Source of the DNA: Patulibacter sp050252545
Lineage (GTDB): Bacteria; Actinomycetota; Thermoleophilia; Solirubrobacterales; Solirubrobacteraceae
Assembly: GCA_050252545.1 (NCBI GenBank)
Contig: JBFWKS010000001.1
Coordinates: forward strand, 5,052 to 69,051
DNA: 64,000 bases
Direction of reading: 5' to 3'
Position numbers and translations under genes: made by a program. Positions 55,211-63,946 of this stretch are shown one piece after another. Positions within the stretch are counted from its first letter, which is position 1, and each line of letters begins with the position of its first letter. The notes beneath the pieces are model-generated. The model saw only the letters and a program-made list of their open reading frames with translations, was not told the DNA's origin and did no database searches.

Positions 55211-55948
55211 TCAGTCCGCGGCGGTCGCCGGGTCGGCGATGCGGGGCATCGGGACGGTGGCCTCGATCCGGCCGTCGGCGTCGCGCACGGCGTCGGTGCC
55301 GAGGAACTCGCGCAGCATCCGCCGGCCGAGCTCGAGCGCGGCGCTGATGTCGTCCTCGGCCAGGCGCAGGTTGCCGGGCTGCAGCTCCAGGCCTACCACG
55401 CCGTTCCACGCGCCCCACAGGTACCGGGTCAGCAGCCGCGCGTCGACCGGGCGGGCCTCGCCGGCGGCGACCGCGTCGTCGATCGTCGCGGCGAACCGGT
55501 CGAGCAGCACCCCGACGCGCTCCTGGACCCGGCGGTCGGTGTCGGCGTCGGCGGGTGCCCCGCCGGCACCGGCGCTGCGGAAGGTGATGAACCGGAACGC
55601 ACCGGGGTGGTCGTGGTGGAACCGCAGGTAGGCGTCGCCGCCGGCGAGCACGCGCTGCAGCGGCGAGAACGACGGCTCGTCGATCTGGGCCATGTACCGC
55701 TCGAACAACTCCAGGGCTCGGTCGACGAGCGCCAGGTACAGGTCGTGCTTGCCGGCGAAGTGCACGTAGATCGACCCGACCGACAGACCGGCCCGCTCGG
55801 CGATCTCCTCGATCCGCGCCCCGTGGAACCCGTCGCGCCGGAAGGCCCACTCCGCTGCCTCGAGGATCGCCGCCCGCGTGCGCGCCCGCCGTCGCTCGCC
55901 GCGGGTGGCGGGCGTCTCGGGGGCGGCGGGAGACGGGACGTCGGGCAC
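55211..55948 (-). CDS. TetR-family regulator, divergent from the flavoprotein gene
   Basis: A 245-residue TetR-type repressor. The HTH spans about residues 20-65 (ARTRAAILEAAEWAFRRDGFHGARIEEIAERAGLSVGSIYVHFAGKHDLYL is the whole region; SVGSIYVHF is the recognition part). The ligand domain includes DAYLRFHHDHPGAFRFITF and a C-terminal helix bundle. GTG 55948 is chosen; another in-frame GTG at 55981 would add 11 residues. It is divergent from the FAD oxidoreductase with an 83-bp gap, so that gene is its likely target. Confidence 0.85.
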   Translation of the reverse strand: MPDVPSPAAPETPATRGERRRARTRAAILEAAEWAFRRDGFHGARIEEIAERAGLSVGSIYVHFAGKHDLYLALVDRALELFERYMAQIDEPSFSPLQRVLAGGDAYLRFHHDHPGAFRFITFRSAGAGGAPADADTDRRVQERVGVLLDRFAATIDDAVAAGEARPVDARLLTRYLWGAWNGVVGLELQPGNLRLAEDDISAALELGRRMLREFLGTDAVRDADGRIEATVPMPRIADPATAAD

Positions 55949-56031
55949 CGATCCAGGGTAGCCCGGGCGGGCGCGGCACACGTAAATGAACGGACTTGCA
56001 AAACGCTCGTCGATCGGGCATCGTCCACGTC

Positions 56032-57468
56032 ATGGACCGAGTCGAGGAGCGACGGGCGGAGCGCGTGGACGTGGTGATCGTGGGCGCCCGGTGCGCGGGG
56101 TCGGCGACCGCGATCGCCCTGGCCCGCCGGGGGCGGACTGTCCTCGTGCTCGACGGCGCCCGGTTCCCGTCCGACACGCTGTCGACCCACCTGTTCTTCC
56201 CGGCGCACGTCGCCGAAGTCGACCGGTTGGGGGCGCTCGACCGCGTCCGGGAGCTCGGGGCGCCCACCCACGACGTCGCCGGGCTGTGGGGCGACGACGT
56301 CATGGTCGCGGGGCCGTTCGCGCCGTTCGAGGGGCACGCGCACGGCTGGTCGGTGCGTCGGCCGGGGTTCGACCTGGCCCTGGTCGAGACGGCCCGCGAG
56401 GCGGGGGCCGAGGTGCGTGAGGCCACGCGGGTCACCGATCTGGTGTGGGGCGCCGACGGGCGGGTCGAGGGCGTCCGCTGGCGCTCGCGCGACGGGGCAG
56501 AGGGCACCGTCCTCGCCGACCTCGTGGTCGGGGCCGACGGTCGTCACTCGACGGTCGCCGGACTCGTCGGCACCCGGTCGCACCACGAGGTGCCCAACCA
56601 CCGGATGATGGCCTACGCCTACTACCGGGACGCGCCGCGCGCCGACCGCCACGCCGCGCTGCAGTGGCGGGTCGGTCGCGAGCTCGGGACGGTGTTCCCC
56701 TGCGACGGGGGGCTGTCGATCGCGCTGCTCATGTCGCCGGTGGACCGCGCGCCGGAGTTCCGCGCCGATCCCGTCGGGACGTTCGAGGCGACGGTGGCGG
56801 CGATGCCGCCGATGGCGACGCGGTTCGCCGACGCCGAGCGGGTGACCAAGGTCCGCACGTCCTACAAGCACCCCAAGTACTTCCGGCACTCGGCCGGGCC
56901 CGGATGGGCGCTGCCGGGTGACTCCGGGCACTTCAAGGATCCCGTCACCGCGCAGGGGATCCGGGACGCGTTGCGGTTCGGTCGCCTGCTGGGGGAGGCG
57001 GTCGGCCCGCTCATCGGTGATCCCGTCGCCATCGATCGCGCGGTCCGGGCGTGGGAGCTCGACCGCGATGCCCAGTGCGTGGACATGTACCAGTGGGCCA
57101 ACGCCCTGGGCGAGGCCGACGCCGTGTCGCCGATCGAGTCGGCGGCGTACCGCTGGCTCGCGGCGCGACCGGATGGGGCGACCGAGGTCCTGGACGTCTT
57201 CTCGCGCCGGCGGCTGTCGGCCGACGTGTTCTCGCTCGGGCGGGCGGTGCGGTGGACCGCGGCGGCGCTGCGGACGCCGGACCGGAGCCGGATCGACGTG
57301 CTGCGCACCGTGGGTCGCGACGCCGGGCGGGAGCTGCGCCGGCGGCGCGAGGCGGTCGCGTTCACCCGCGTCCGCGCGGCGTCCTCCCGCGCCGGGCTGA
57401 CCCCGCCCCACACCGCGCCCGGCGCGGATCAGGCGATCGTCAACCCACCGTCGACGACGATCGTCTGA
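56032..57468 (+). CDS. FAD-dependent oxidoreductase, halogenase/reductase-like
   Basis: A 478-residue flavoprotein of the FAD-binding-3/geranylgeranyl-reductase-like group. The Rossmann motif is DVVIVGARCAGSATAIALARRG near residue 12. DALSTHLFFP-like sequence and VVGADGRHSTVAGLVG (the second FAD motif) follow, then LPGDSGHFKDPVTAQGIRDALRFG, which closes the FAD site. Relatives reduce or hydroxylate lipids and aromatics; the substrate here is unknown. The 3' end overlaps the convergent SDR gene by 40 bp. An AT-rich stretch (TAAATGAACGGACTTGCAAA) upstream probably holds its promoter and TetR operator. Confidence 0.85.
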   Translation: MDRVEERRAERVDVVIVGARCAGSATAIALARRGRTVLVLDGARFPSDTLSTHLFFPAHVAEVDRLGALDRVRELGAPTHDVAGLWGDDVMVAGPFAPFEGHAHGWSVRRPGFDLALVETAREAGAEVREATRVTDLVWGADGRVEGVRWRSRDGAEGTVLADLVVGADGRHSTVAGLVGTRSHHEVPNHRMMAYAYYRDAPRADRHAALQWRVGRELGTVFPCDGGLSIALLMSPVDRAPEFRADPVGTFEATVAAMPPMATRFADAERVTKVRTSYKHPKYFRHSAGPGWALPGDSGHFKDPVTAQGIRDALRFGRLLGEAVGPLIGDPVAIDRAVRAWELDRDAQCVDMYQWANALGEADAVSPIESAAYRWLAARPDGATEVLDVFSRRRLSADVFSLGRAVRWTAAALRTPDRSRIDVLRTVGRDAGRELRRRREAVAFTRVRAASSRAGLTPPHTAPGADQAIVNPPSTTIV

Positions 57469-58208
57469 CCGGTGATGTAGCCGGCACCGGGGCCGGCGAG
57501 GAACACCGCCGTGGCGGCCAGCTCTCGTGGGTCGCCGCCGCGGCCGGCGAGGATCCGCTTGTTCTGCGCCTCGAGGTATCCGTCGTCGTACTGCCCGGTC
57601 ATCTCGGACTCGAAGAACCCGGGCGCGATCGCGTTGACGCGGATGCCGCGCCGACCGGTCCACTGCTGCGCCAGGTCACGCGTCAGGCCGAAGATCGCGG
57701 CCTTGCTCGCGGAGTACGCGGCCTGCGGAAGGCCGGCGGTCGTCAGCCCCAGGACGCTGGCGATGTTGATGATGCTGGCGCCCGGCTGCATGACCTTGGC
57801 GGCCGCCTGGGCCATCCAGTAGCTGCCGTTGAGGTTGATGTCGATGACCTGCCGGAACTGCTCCGGGGTCTCCTTGTGGGCGGGGACGGCGGTCCCGATG
57901 CCGGCGTTGTTGATCAGCACGTCGACCCGGCCGAAGGCGTCCATCGCGGCGGCGACGAGCCGCTGGGCGTCCTCGGGGACCGCGACGTCGGTGGCGACGG
58001 TCACGGCCCGCCGCCCGGCGGTCTCGACGAGCGCCTTGGTCTCCTCCAGCCGGTCGACCCGCCGTGCCCCGAGGGCGACGTCGGCACCCGCCTCGGCGAA
58101 TGCCCGCGCGAACGCGACACCGAGGCCCGCCGATGCTCCGGTGATGACGGCGACGCGTCCGTCAAGGCGGAACGCGTCGAGGATGGCGGGCGGGAAGCTA
58201 CTGGTCAT
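57429..58208 (-). CDS. SDR-family oxidoreductase
   Basis: A 259-residue classical SDR. The glycine motif is VITGASAGLGVAFARAF, NNAG occurs in VLINNAGIGTAVPAHKE, the serine in INIASVLGLTT, and the catalytic YSASK. The late IRVNAIAPGFFESEMTGQ and TGQTIVVDGGLTIA endings are canonical for 3-oxoacyl-reductase-like or gluconate-5-dehydrogenase-like SDRs. The substrate is unknown. It is convergent with and overlaps the flavoprotein gene by 40 bp and is divergent from glutathione peroxidase. Confidence 0.9.
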   Translation of the reverse strand: MTSSFPPAILDAFRLDGRVAVITGASAGLGVAFARAFAEAGADVALGARRVDRLEETKALVETAGRRAVTVATDVAVPEDAQRLVAAAMDAFGRVDVLINNAGIGTAVPAHKETPEQFRQVIDINLNGSYWMAQAAAKVMQPGASIINIASVLGLTTAGLPQAAYSASKAAIFGLTRDLAQQWTGRRGIRVNAIAPGFFESEMTGQYDDGYLEAQNKRILAGRGGDPRELAATAVFLAGPGAGYITGQTIVVDGGLTIA

Positions 58209-58383
58209 CGAATCTCCTCCGGGTGGGCGCCGGTCAGGCTATCCCCCTGGGAGGTTCGATCCGCCGACGGTGGTCGACGCGCACGGTCGGGCGTGCCGCT
58301 CCACGGTCGGTCCGGGCGACGGTGACGTGGGTCACCCGCCCGGCGCCATGGGCCGACGGACGCCCGGGCGTATGGTGCGGAGC

Positions 58384-58872
58384 ATGTCGCTGCTCAACAC
58401 CCCCACGCGCGCCCTCGACGGGTCGCCGTTCTCGCTCGCCGACCACACCGACGATGCCCTGCTCATCGTCAACGTGGCGTCGCGCTGCGGGTTGACGCCG
58501 CAGTACGAAGGGCTGGAGCGGTTGCAGCAGACCTACGGCGGGCGCGGACTGCAGGTCATCGGCGTTCCGTCCAACCAGTTCCAGGGGCAGGAGCCGGGCT
58601 CGGCCGAGGAGATCGCCGAGTTCTGCTCGACGACCTACGGCGTGACCTTTCCGCTGCTGGAGAAGACCGACGTCAACGGTCCCGGCCGTCACCCGCTGTA
58701 CGAGCGGTTGACCGCCACGGCGGACGCCGACGGCGAGGCCGGCGACGTGCAGTGGAACTTCGAGAAGTTCCTGCTGGCGCCGGGCGGCGAGGTCGTCGCC
58801 CGGTTCCGGCCCAAGACCGATCCGGAGGCCCCCGAGGTCATCGCCGCGATCGAGGGTGCACTGCCGCGTTAG
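58384..58872 (+). CDS. Glutathione peroxidase-family peroxidase
   Basis: A 162-residue thiol peroxidase of the GPx family. The catalytic cysteine is C35 in NVASRCGLTPQY (Cys rather than Sec). The supporting Gln is in VPSNQFQGQEPG and the Trp-Asn pair in VQWNFEKFLL, completing the tetrad. Actinobacterial members usually use thioredoxin rather than glutathione. The ATG at 58384 is preceded by a purine-poor leader. A hairpin follows at 58896-58929. Confidence 0.93.
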   Translation: MSLLNTPTRALDGSPFSLADHTDDALLIVNVASRCGLTPQYEGLERLQQTYGGRGLQVIGVPSNQFQGQEPGSAEEIAEFCSTTYGVTFPLLEKTDVNGPGRHPLYERLTATADADGEAGDVQWNFEKFLLAPGGEVVARFRPKTDPEAPEVIAAIEGALPR

Positions 58873-58895
58873 GGACCGTTCGTCACCGGCGCGGG

Positions 58896-58929
58896 CGGCG
58901 GTACCGGCGGCCGCCGGACGGCACCGCCG
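58896..58929 (+). terminator. Hairpin after glutathione peroxidase
   Basis: Arms CGGCGGT and ACCGCCG (7 bp) flank an internal palindrome CCGGCGGCCGCCGG, giving a long GC stem 23 bp past the stop. Likely terminator. Confidence 0.5.
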
Positions 58930-59058
58930 GGCGGTCCGAACCTACGCCGAGGTCGGTGACTCGGAGCGTCGGCGGGTGGCGGCGGGAGGGATATTCCTCC
59001 GTGAGTCCCGTACCGTTGCTAGGTTGCGCGACGAAGTCAACCACTGGGAAAGAACACT

Positions 59059-59508
59059 ATGGCCGTCATCGATGACGCACTGAAGACGTGGAAGCAGCGC
59101 CTCGCGCAGCTCGACAAGGAGCTCGCGCCGCTCCAGGCCGAGGCCGAGGAGCTGCGTGACGCGATCGCCAAGGTCGAGGGCGCGCGCCCCGCCCCGCCCG
59201 CCGCCAAGCCGCGCGGTCGCGCGGCCGCGGCCACGAAGGCGAAGCCCGCCGCCGCCAAGCCCGCCGCGAAGCGCCCCGCCCGCCCGAAGGGCAAGCGGAC
59301 CCCGACGGGCCGTAGCCCGCGCGGTCAGAACCGCGCCCAGATCCTCGCCGCGATCGCGACCGAGGCGAAGACCGCCGGCCAGGTCGCCGACGAGACCGGC
59401 ATCGGCCGTGGCACCGTCGCCTCGACGCTGCACAAGCTCGCCCGTGATGGCGCGGCCGTCAAGGCCGACCGTGGCTACCGCGCCGCCGAGGGTGGCGGCG
59501 AGAGCTGA
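59059..59508 (+). CDS. Coiled-coil, Lys/Ala/Pro-rich linker and winged-helix protein
   Basis: A 149-residue basic protein with three parts. Residues 1-40 form a coiled coil (LKTWKQRLAQLDKELAPLQAEAEELRDAIAK). Residues 41-88 are a low-complexity histone-H1-like linker of K, A, P and R (KPAAAKPAAKRPARPKGKR and similar). Residues 90-149 are a winged-helix domain (NRAQILAAIATEAKTAGQVADETGIGRGTVASTLHKLARDG). The layout suggests an oligomeric, DNA-bridging nucleoid protein or regulator. No named family recognised. GGAAAGAA lies 6 bp before the ATG. Confidence 0.85.
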   Translation: MAVIDDALKTWKQRLAQLDKELAPLQAEAEELRDAIAKVEGARPAPPAAKPRGRAAAATKAKPAAAKPAAKRPARPKGKRTPTGRSPRGQNRAQILAAIATEAKTAGQVADETGIGRGTVASTLHKLARDGAAVKADRGYRAAEGGGES

Positions 59509-59519
59509 GCCCCGTGCGC

Positions 59520-59555
59520 CCGGGTCCGATCGCCGATCGTGGTGATCGGACCCGG
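59520..59555. promoter_or_regulatory. Perfect 12-bp hairpin ending on a start codon
   Basis: Arms CCGGGTCCGATC (59520-59531) and GATCGGACCCGG (59544-59555) match perfectly around a 12-nt loop; the last base of the right arm is the G of the GTG start of the downstream oxidase. It may terminate the upstream gene, or hide the start codon in the mRNA. No T-tract follows. Confidence 0.6.
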
Positions 59556-60742
59556 TGCGGTTCGTCGTCGTAGGCGGCGGGATCCTCGGCCTGGCGTCGG
59601 CGCGGCTGCTCACCCGTGAGCGCCCCGACGCCGACGTGGTGGTGCTCGAGAAGGAGTCGGACCTCGCCGTGCACCAGACCGGCCGCAACAGCGGTGTGGT
59701 GCACGCCGGTCTGTACTACGCACCCGGGTCGCTCAAGGCCCGGCTGTGTCGCCGCGGCGCCGGCCTGATCCGCGAGCTGTGCGCGGAGCACGGAACGGCG
59801 TACGAGGAGTGCGGCAAGGTCCTCGTCGCCACACGCGAGGACGAGCTGCCGCGGCTGCTGGAGATCCGGCGACGGGCGATCGCCAACGGGGTACCCGGGA
59901 TCGGCATGCTGGACGCGCCCGGACTGCGCCGGATCGAACCGCACACCACCGGTATCGCGGCCCTGCACTCCCCGACGACGGCGATCGTCGACTTCGCGGC
60001 CGTCGCCGGTGCGATGGCGACCGACATCGTCGGTGCCGGGGGGACCATCCGCACCGGCGTCACCGTCGCACGGATCACCCCGGACGGTCACCGCTCGCGG
60101 GTCATCCTCGACGACGGCACGACGCTCACCGCCGACCGGGTGATCGTGTGCGCCGGACTCCACGCCGACCGGCTCGCCCGCGCGTCCGGCCGGCCCGCCG
60201 CCCCGCGGATCATCCCCTTCCGCGGCGAGTACTGGGCGCTGCGTCCCGAGCGGACGTCACTCGTGCGGGGACTGATCTATCCGGTGCCCGACCCCACGCT
60301 GCCGTTCCTGGGCGTGCACCTCACGCGCAAGATCGACGGCAGCGTCGTGGTGGGCCCCAACGCGGTGCTGGCGACCGCCCGCGAGGGGTACCGCAGGCGG
60401 ACCGTCGACCGCCGCGACCTGGGTGACACCGTCCGCTGGCCCGGGACGTGGCGCCTGGCACGCAGACACCGCCGGGCGGCGATCGCCGAGATCGCCCGCT
60501 CCGTCTCGCGGCGGACCTTCGTCCACGACGCCCGACGGTTCGTTCCCGAGCTGCGCGCTCGCGACGTCGTCCCCGCCCGCGCCGGGGTGCGCGCCCAGGC
60601 GGTCGACGCCGACGGGACGCTCGTCGACGACTTCCGCCTGGAGGGCGACGGCCGGATCGTGTGGGTGCGCAACGCACCCTCTCCGGCGGCGACGTCGTCG
60701 ATGGCGATCGCGGAGGAGCTCGTCGCCCGGCTCGACAGGTGA
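59555..60742 (+). CDS. lhgO: FAD-dependent oxidase, L-2-hydroxyglutarate-oxidase-like
   Basis: A 395-residue flavoprotein of the DAO/LhgO family, which oxidises L-2-hydroxyglutarate to 2-oxoglutarate. FAD motif FVVVGGGILGLASARLL at the N-terminus; HQTGRNSGVVHAGLYYAPGSLKA is the characteristic LhgO block. IPFRGEYWAL and the terminal RNAPSPAATSSMAIAEELV follow. The start GTG lies within a hairpin, and no Shine-Dalgarno is visible, so translation may be leaderless or controlled by structure. Substrate assignment is by family. Confidence 0.87.
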   Translation: MRFVVVGGGILGLASARLLTRERPDADVVVLEKESDLAVHQTGRNSGVVHAGLYYAPGSLKARLCRRGAGLIRELCAEHGTAYEECGKVLVATREDELPRLLEIRRRAIANGVPGIGMLDAPGLRRIEPHTTGIAALHSPTTAIVDFAAVAGAMATDIVGAGGTIRTGVTVARITPDGHRSRVILDDGTTLTADRVIVCAGLHADRLARASGRPAAPRIIPFRGEYWALRPERTSLVRGLIYPVPDPTLPFLGVHLTRKIDGSVVVGPNAVLATAREGYRRRTVDRRDLGDTVRWPGTWRLARRHRRAAIAEIARSVSRRTFVHDARRFVPELRARDVVPARAGVRAQAVDADGTLVDDFRLEGDGRIVWVRNAPSPAATSSMAIAEELVARLDR

Positions 60743-60759
60743 TCCCGCCCCGACGCGGT

Positions 60760-62301
60760 TCAGGCGGTCCGGCGCCTCCGGCCCGCCACGTAACCGACGA
60801 CGGCGTCGACGACGAGGAACGCCACGAGGGTCACCCCGAGCACCGGCAGGCACCACCCGACCACCGCGGCGGCGACGATCAGGACGGCGAGGACGCGGCG
60901 GTCGACGTGGCGCCACGCCCCACGCGCGGGCATCCGGGTCCGTGGCCGTCGCGCCCACCACATCCGGTAGCCGAGCACGATCAGCACCAGCAGCGCGATC
61001 GCGATCGACGCCAGGACGATCTGGTTGACGATCCCGAACAGGTTGCCCATGTGGGCCTGGATCCCCCACCCCGCGAGCTTCGCGACGAGCGACCAGTCGG
61101 CGAACCGCACCGCGTCGGTCACCGCCCGGCCGGTCGGGTCGAGCGCCATCGCGTCGCGCCGCATCGGCCAACGGTCACGCGCCTCGGTGACCGTGAACCC
61201 CCGGCCGTCGACGGTCGGGACCGAGATCGACATCGGGTCCCGCAGACCGTGCGCGCGCGCCGTCGCCACCGCGGTGTCGGTCACGACGAGCCGGGCCTGC
61301 TCACCCCGCAGATCGGCGTCACCATCGACCGTCGACGGACCCCCGTGGTCGTGCCCCCGTGCTCGCCGCCCCCACCGTCGGCACCGACCGCGGTCACCGT
61401 CGGCGTCGTCCACGACAGCGACGAGCGCAGCTCGCCGAACTTCGCCCCAGCATGCTGCGACCAGGTCAGCCCGGTCGCCGACAGGCCGAGCAGCCCGACG
61501 GCGAAGATCGTGCCCACCACGGCGTGGCGGGAGAGGCGCCGCGTCCGGGCAGGACCGCCGCGGTCGGGTAGCACCAGTCGGCGCAGACGACCGGTCCGCG
61601 CCCGTCGGCGCACCCACAGCACGACACCGCCGAGCACGATCACCCACAGCCAGCTCGCCGCCGCCTCGCTGTAGTTGCGCCCGACCGCGCCCAGGTGGAG
61701 GCCGCTGTGCAGATCGGCGAACCACGTGCGCAGCGGCATCGAGCCGAACTCCGTGTCGCGGACGCCACGGACCGCTGCGGTGGCCGGTGCGACGAACACC
61801 GTGCGCTGGCGGCCCTCGGGCAGTCCGGGCACGTCGAGGACGACGCGCGTCGTTTCCCCCGGCGACGCGCGTCGTTTCCCCCGGCGACGCGGGCGTGCGG
61901 ACACTGCTGATCGTGCCCTCCGGATGCGCACGTCGGGCGGCCTGGATCTGCTCGGCGATCGGGCGCGGCGACCCACCGGACGGGGACCGCAGCTCCTGGT
62001 CGTAGACGACGCGCTCGACCTGGGGGAGGACGGTGTAGACGAGACCCGTCGTAAGCGCCACGACGAGGAACGGTGCGACGAACAGCCCCGCCAGGACGTG
62101 GAGGCGCAGGACGAGCGGACGAAGCGAAAGCCGCCGCGGCGGACCGGTCGGGTCGATGAACGGTGGGCCGCCCGGATCGGAGGGCGGCGGGTCGCCCGGG
62201 TTGACGATGGACGGAGGCGTCGGGGACGCGCTGGGGGACGACGGCACGGATGCAGCCATGAGCGACGCGGCATCGGGCCGGTCGGGCGGTACGGAAGGCA
62301 C
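60760..62301 (-). pseudogene. PepSY-associated membrane protein with two compensating frameshifts
   Basis: The N-terminus (LVLRLHVLAGLFVAPFLVVALTTGLVYTVLPQVE) and C-terminus (AHMGNLFGIVNQIVLASIAIALLVLIVLGYRMWWARR) share one frame and match PepSY-TM/iron-uptake-type membrane proteins. The middle matches only in another frame (PLRTWFADLHSGLHLGAVGRNYSEAAASWLWVIVLGG, then AVGTIFAVGLLGLSATG). The shift in is a 22-bp tandem duplication at 61841-61884; the shift out is a run of five G (61354-61358 in complement) where six would restore frame. Net +21, so the frame stays open, but about 170 residues are scrambled. Repaired length is 506. GAGGAG precedes GTG 62301. Confidence 0.75.
61841..61884. repeat. 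Perfect 22-bp tandem duplication inside the PepSY gene
   Basis: Two identical 22-bp copies abut at 61841-61862 and 61863-61884, followed by 7 bases of a third. Because 22 is not a multiple of three, removing one copy restores the reading frame (TPASPGETTRVVLDVPGLPEG). Confidence 0.9.
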
Positions 62302-62650
62302 GGGGCTCCTCGAGTCGGTGATGGTGGGATCGGGGCGCTCGTGCGCGCGGCGGCCCGCGCTTGGGGAGCGGCCCTCCGACCATTGGGGCTCGAAGATGGG
62401 ACGACCGACCGGCCGGACGCCGCGGCGCCCGGACCGCTCGGGCGGCGCGCCGGGGGCGACGGCGCCGGGCCCGGTGCCAACCCAGGATCCGGCGCTCGCC
62501 CGGGTAGAACCCGGCGAGCAGCGGTGCCGCCAACGCCAGCGCGGGCGCCAGCAGGGCGACGACCTCGCCCGAGCCGGGAACCGCGATCGCGACGATCGCC
62601 GCGAGCAGCGCAAGGCCCGACAGGGCGAAGGCGAGCCGTCGACGGGGCAT
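62302..62650 (-). other. Possible small membrane protein start, no in-frame stop
   Basis: From ATG 62650 the minus frame reads MPRRRLAFALSGLALLAAIVAIAV followed by LLAPALALAAPLLAGFYPGERRIL: two hydrophobic helices and a PGER turn that look genuine. After about 60 codons the sequence turns Arg/Pro-rich, and no stop occurs before it runs into the PepSY gene (first stop at 61640). Either the tail is real low-complexity sequence and the stop has been lost, or a frameshift has occurred. Only the first half is trusted. Confidence 0.4.
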
Positions 62651-62704
62651 CGGAGCGCGAGGATACTCCCGCGTACCGGCCCACCGCCCGACCGAGGAAC
62701 CCCC

Positions 62705-63895
62705 ATGTCCACGTCAAGCGCCGCACCGAGGATCGACCCGGCCGACTACCTCGACATCGACCGGCTGCTCTCCGACGACGAGCGCGGCATCCGCGATGTC
62801 GTCCGCACGTTCGTCCGCGACCGCGTCCTGCCGGACATCGCGGACTGGTTCGAGGCCGGAACCGCACCGCAGGACCTCTTCCCGGAGCTCGGCCGCCTCG
62901 GTCTTCTGGGCATGCACCTGGAGGGGCACGGGTGCGCGGGGGCGTCGGCGACCGCGTACGGCCTGGCGTGCCTGGAGCTCGAGGCCGGCGACACGGGCAT
63001 CCGGTCGATGGTGTCGGTGCAGGGGTCGCTGGCGATGTTCGCGATCCACCGCTGGGGCTCCGAGGAGCAGCGCCGGGAGTGGCTGCCCCGGATGGCCGCC
63101 GGCGAGGCGATCGGCTGCTTCGGCCTGACCGAGCCGGATTCCGGCTCGGACCCGGGGTCGATGCGCACCCACGCCCGCCGCGACGGCACCGACTGGGTCC
63201 TCAACGGCCAGAAGATGTGGATCACCAACGGCTCGATCGCCGACGTCGCCGTCGTCTGGGCCCGCTGCATCGACGACGACCGCGTCCGCGGGTTCCTCGT
63301 CCCCACCGACGCGCCCGGGTTCTCCGCACCCCAGATCCACCGCAAGCTGTCGCTGCGGGCGTCGGTGACCAGCGAGCTCGTGCTCGACGACGTACGGCTG
63401 CCCGCCGATGCGGTGCTGCCCGGGGTCGCATCGCTCCGCGGACCGCTGTCGTGCCTGAACGAGGCCCGGTTCGGGATCGTGTGGGGCGCCGTCGGGGCCG
63501 CCCGCGCCTGCCTCGAGGCCGCGCTCGATTACGCCGGATCGCGGATCCAGTTCGGCCGGCCGATCGGCGGCTTCCAGATCCAGCAGCAGAAGCTCGCCCA
63601 GATGGCGCTCGAGGTCAATCGCGGCCTGCTCGTCGCGCTGCACCTCGGTCGCCTGAAGGACGACGGGCTGCTCGCCCCGGAGCATGTGTCGATGGGCAAG
63701 CTCGGCAACGTCAACGCCGCCCTCGACGTCGCCCGCACCGCCCGCCAGATCCTCGGCGGCAACGGCATCACCCTCGAGTATCCGGTCATCCGCCACATGG
63801 CCAACCTCGAGACGGTCGTCACGTACGAGGGCACCGCCGACATCCACAGCCTCGTCATCGGTCAGGCGCTGACGGGGATCGATGCGTTCCGGTGA
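62705..63895 (+). CDS. gcdH: Acyl-CoA dehydrogenase, glutaryl-CoA-dehydrogenase-like
   Basis: A 396-residue acyl-CoA dehydrogenase of the glutaryl-CoA dehydrogenase type. N-domain PELGRLGLLGMHLEGHGCAGAS; FAD/substrate domain CFGLTEPDSGSDPGSM and LNGQKMWITNGSIADVAVVWAR; C-domain LNEARFGIVWGAVGAARACLEAALDYAGSRIQFGRPIGGFQIQQQKLAQM, close to the family consensus. The catalytic Glu is in VVTYEGTADIHSLVIGQALTG. GAGGA lies 6 bp before the ATG. A degenerate copy of the final 54 coding bases follows at 63947. Confidence 0.9.
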   Translation: MSTSSAAPRIDPADYLDIDRLLSDDERGIRDVVRTFVRDRVLPDIADWFEAGTAPQDLFPELGRLGLLGMHLEGHGCAGASATAYGLACLELEAGDTGIRSMVSVQGSLAMFAIHRWGSEEQRREWLPRMAAGEAIGCFGLTEPDSGSDPGSMRTHARRDGTDWVLNGQKMWITNGSIADVAVVWARCIDDDRVRGFLVPTDAPGFSAPQIHRKLSLRASVTSELVLDDVRLPADAVLPGVASLRGPLSCLNEARFGIVWGAVGAARACLEAALDYAGSRIQFGRPIGGFQIQQQKLAQMALEVNRGLLVALHLGRLKDDGLLAPEHVSMGKLGNVNAALDVARTARQILGGNGITLEYPVIRHMANLETVVTYEGTADIHSLVIGQALTGIDAFR

Positions 63896-63946
63896 GTGGG
63901 GGGGGTGCCCGCGGTCGAACCCGGAACCCCCCGCCGCCCCGGCCGC

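Noticed and set aside
61640..62650. A 336-residue membrane protein over the whole open frame
   Set aside because: Only the first 60 residues look like protein; the remainder overlaps the PepSY gene out of frame.
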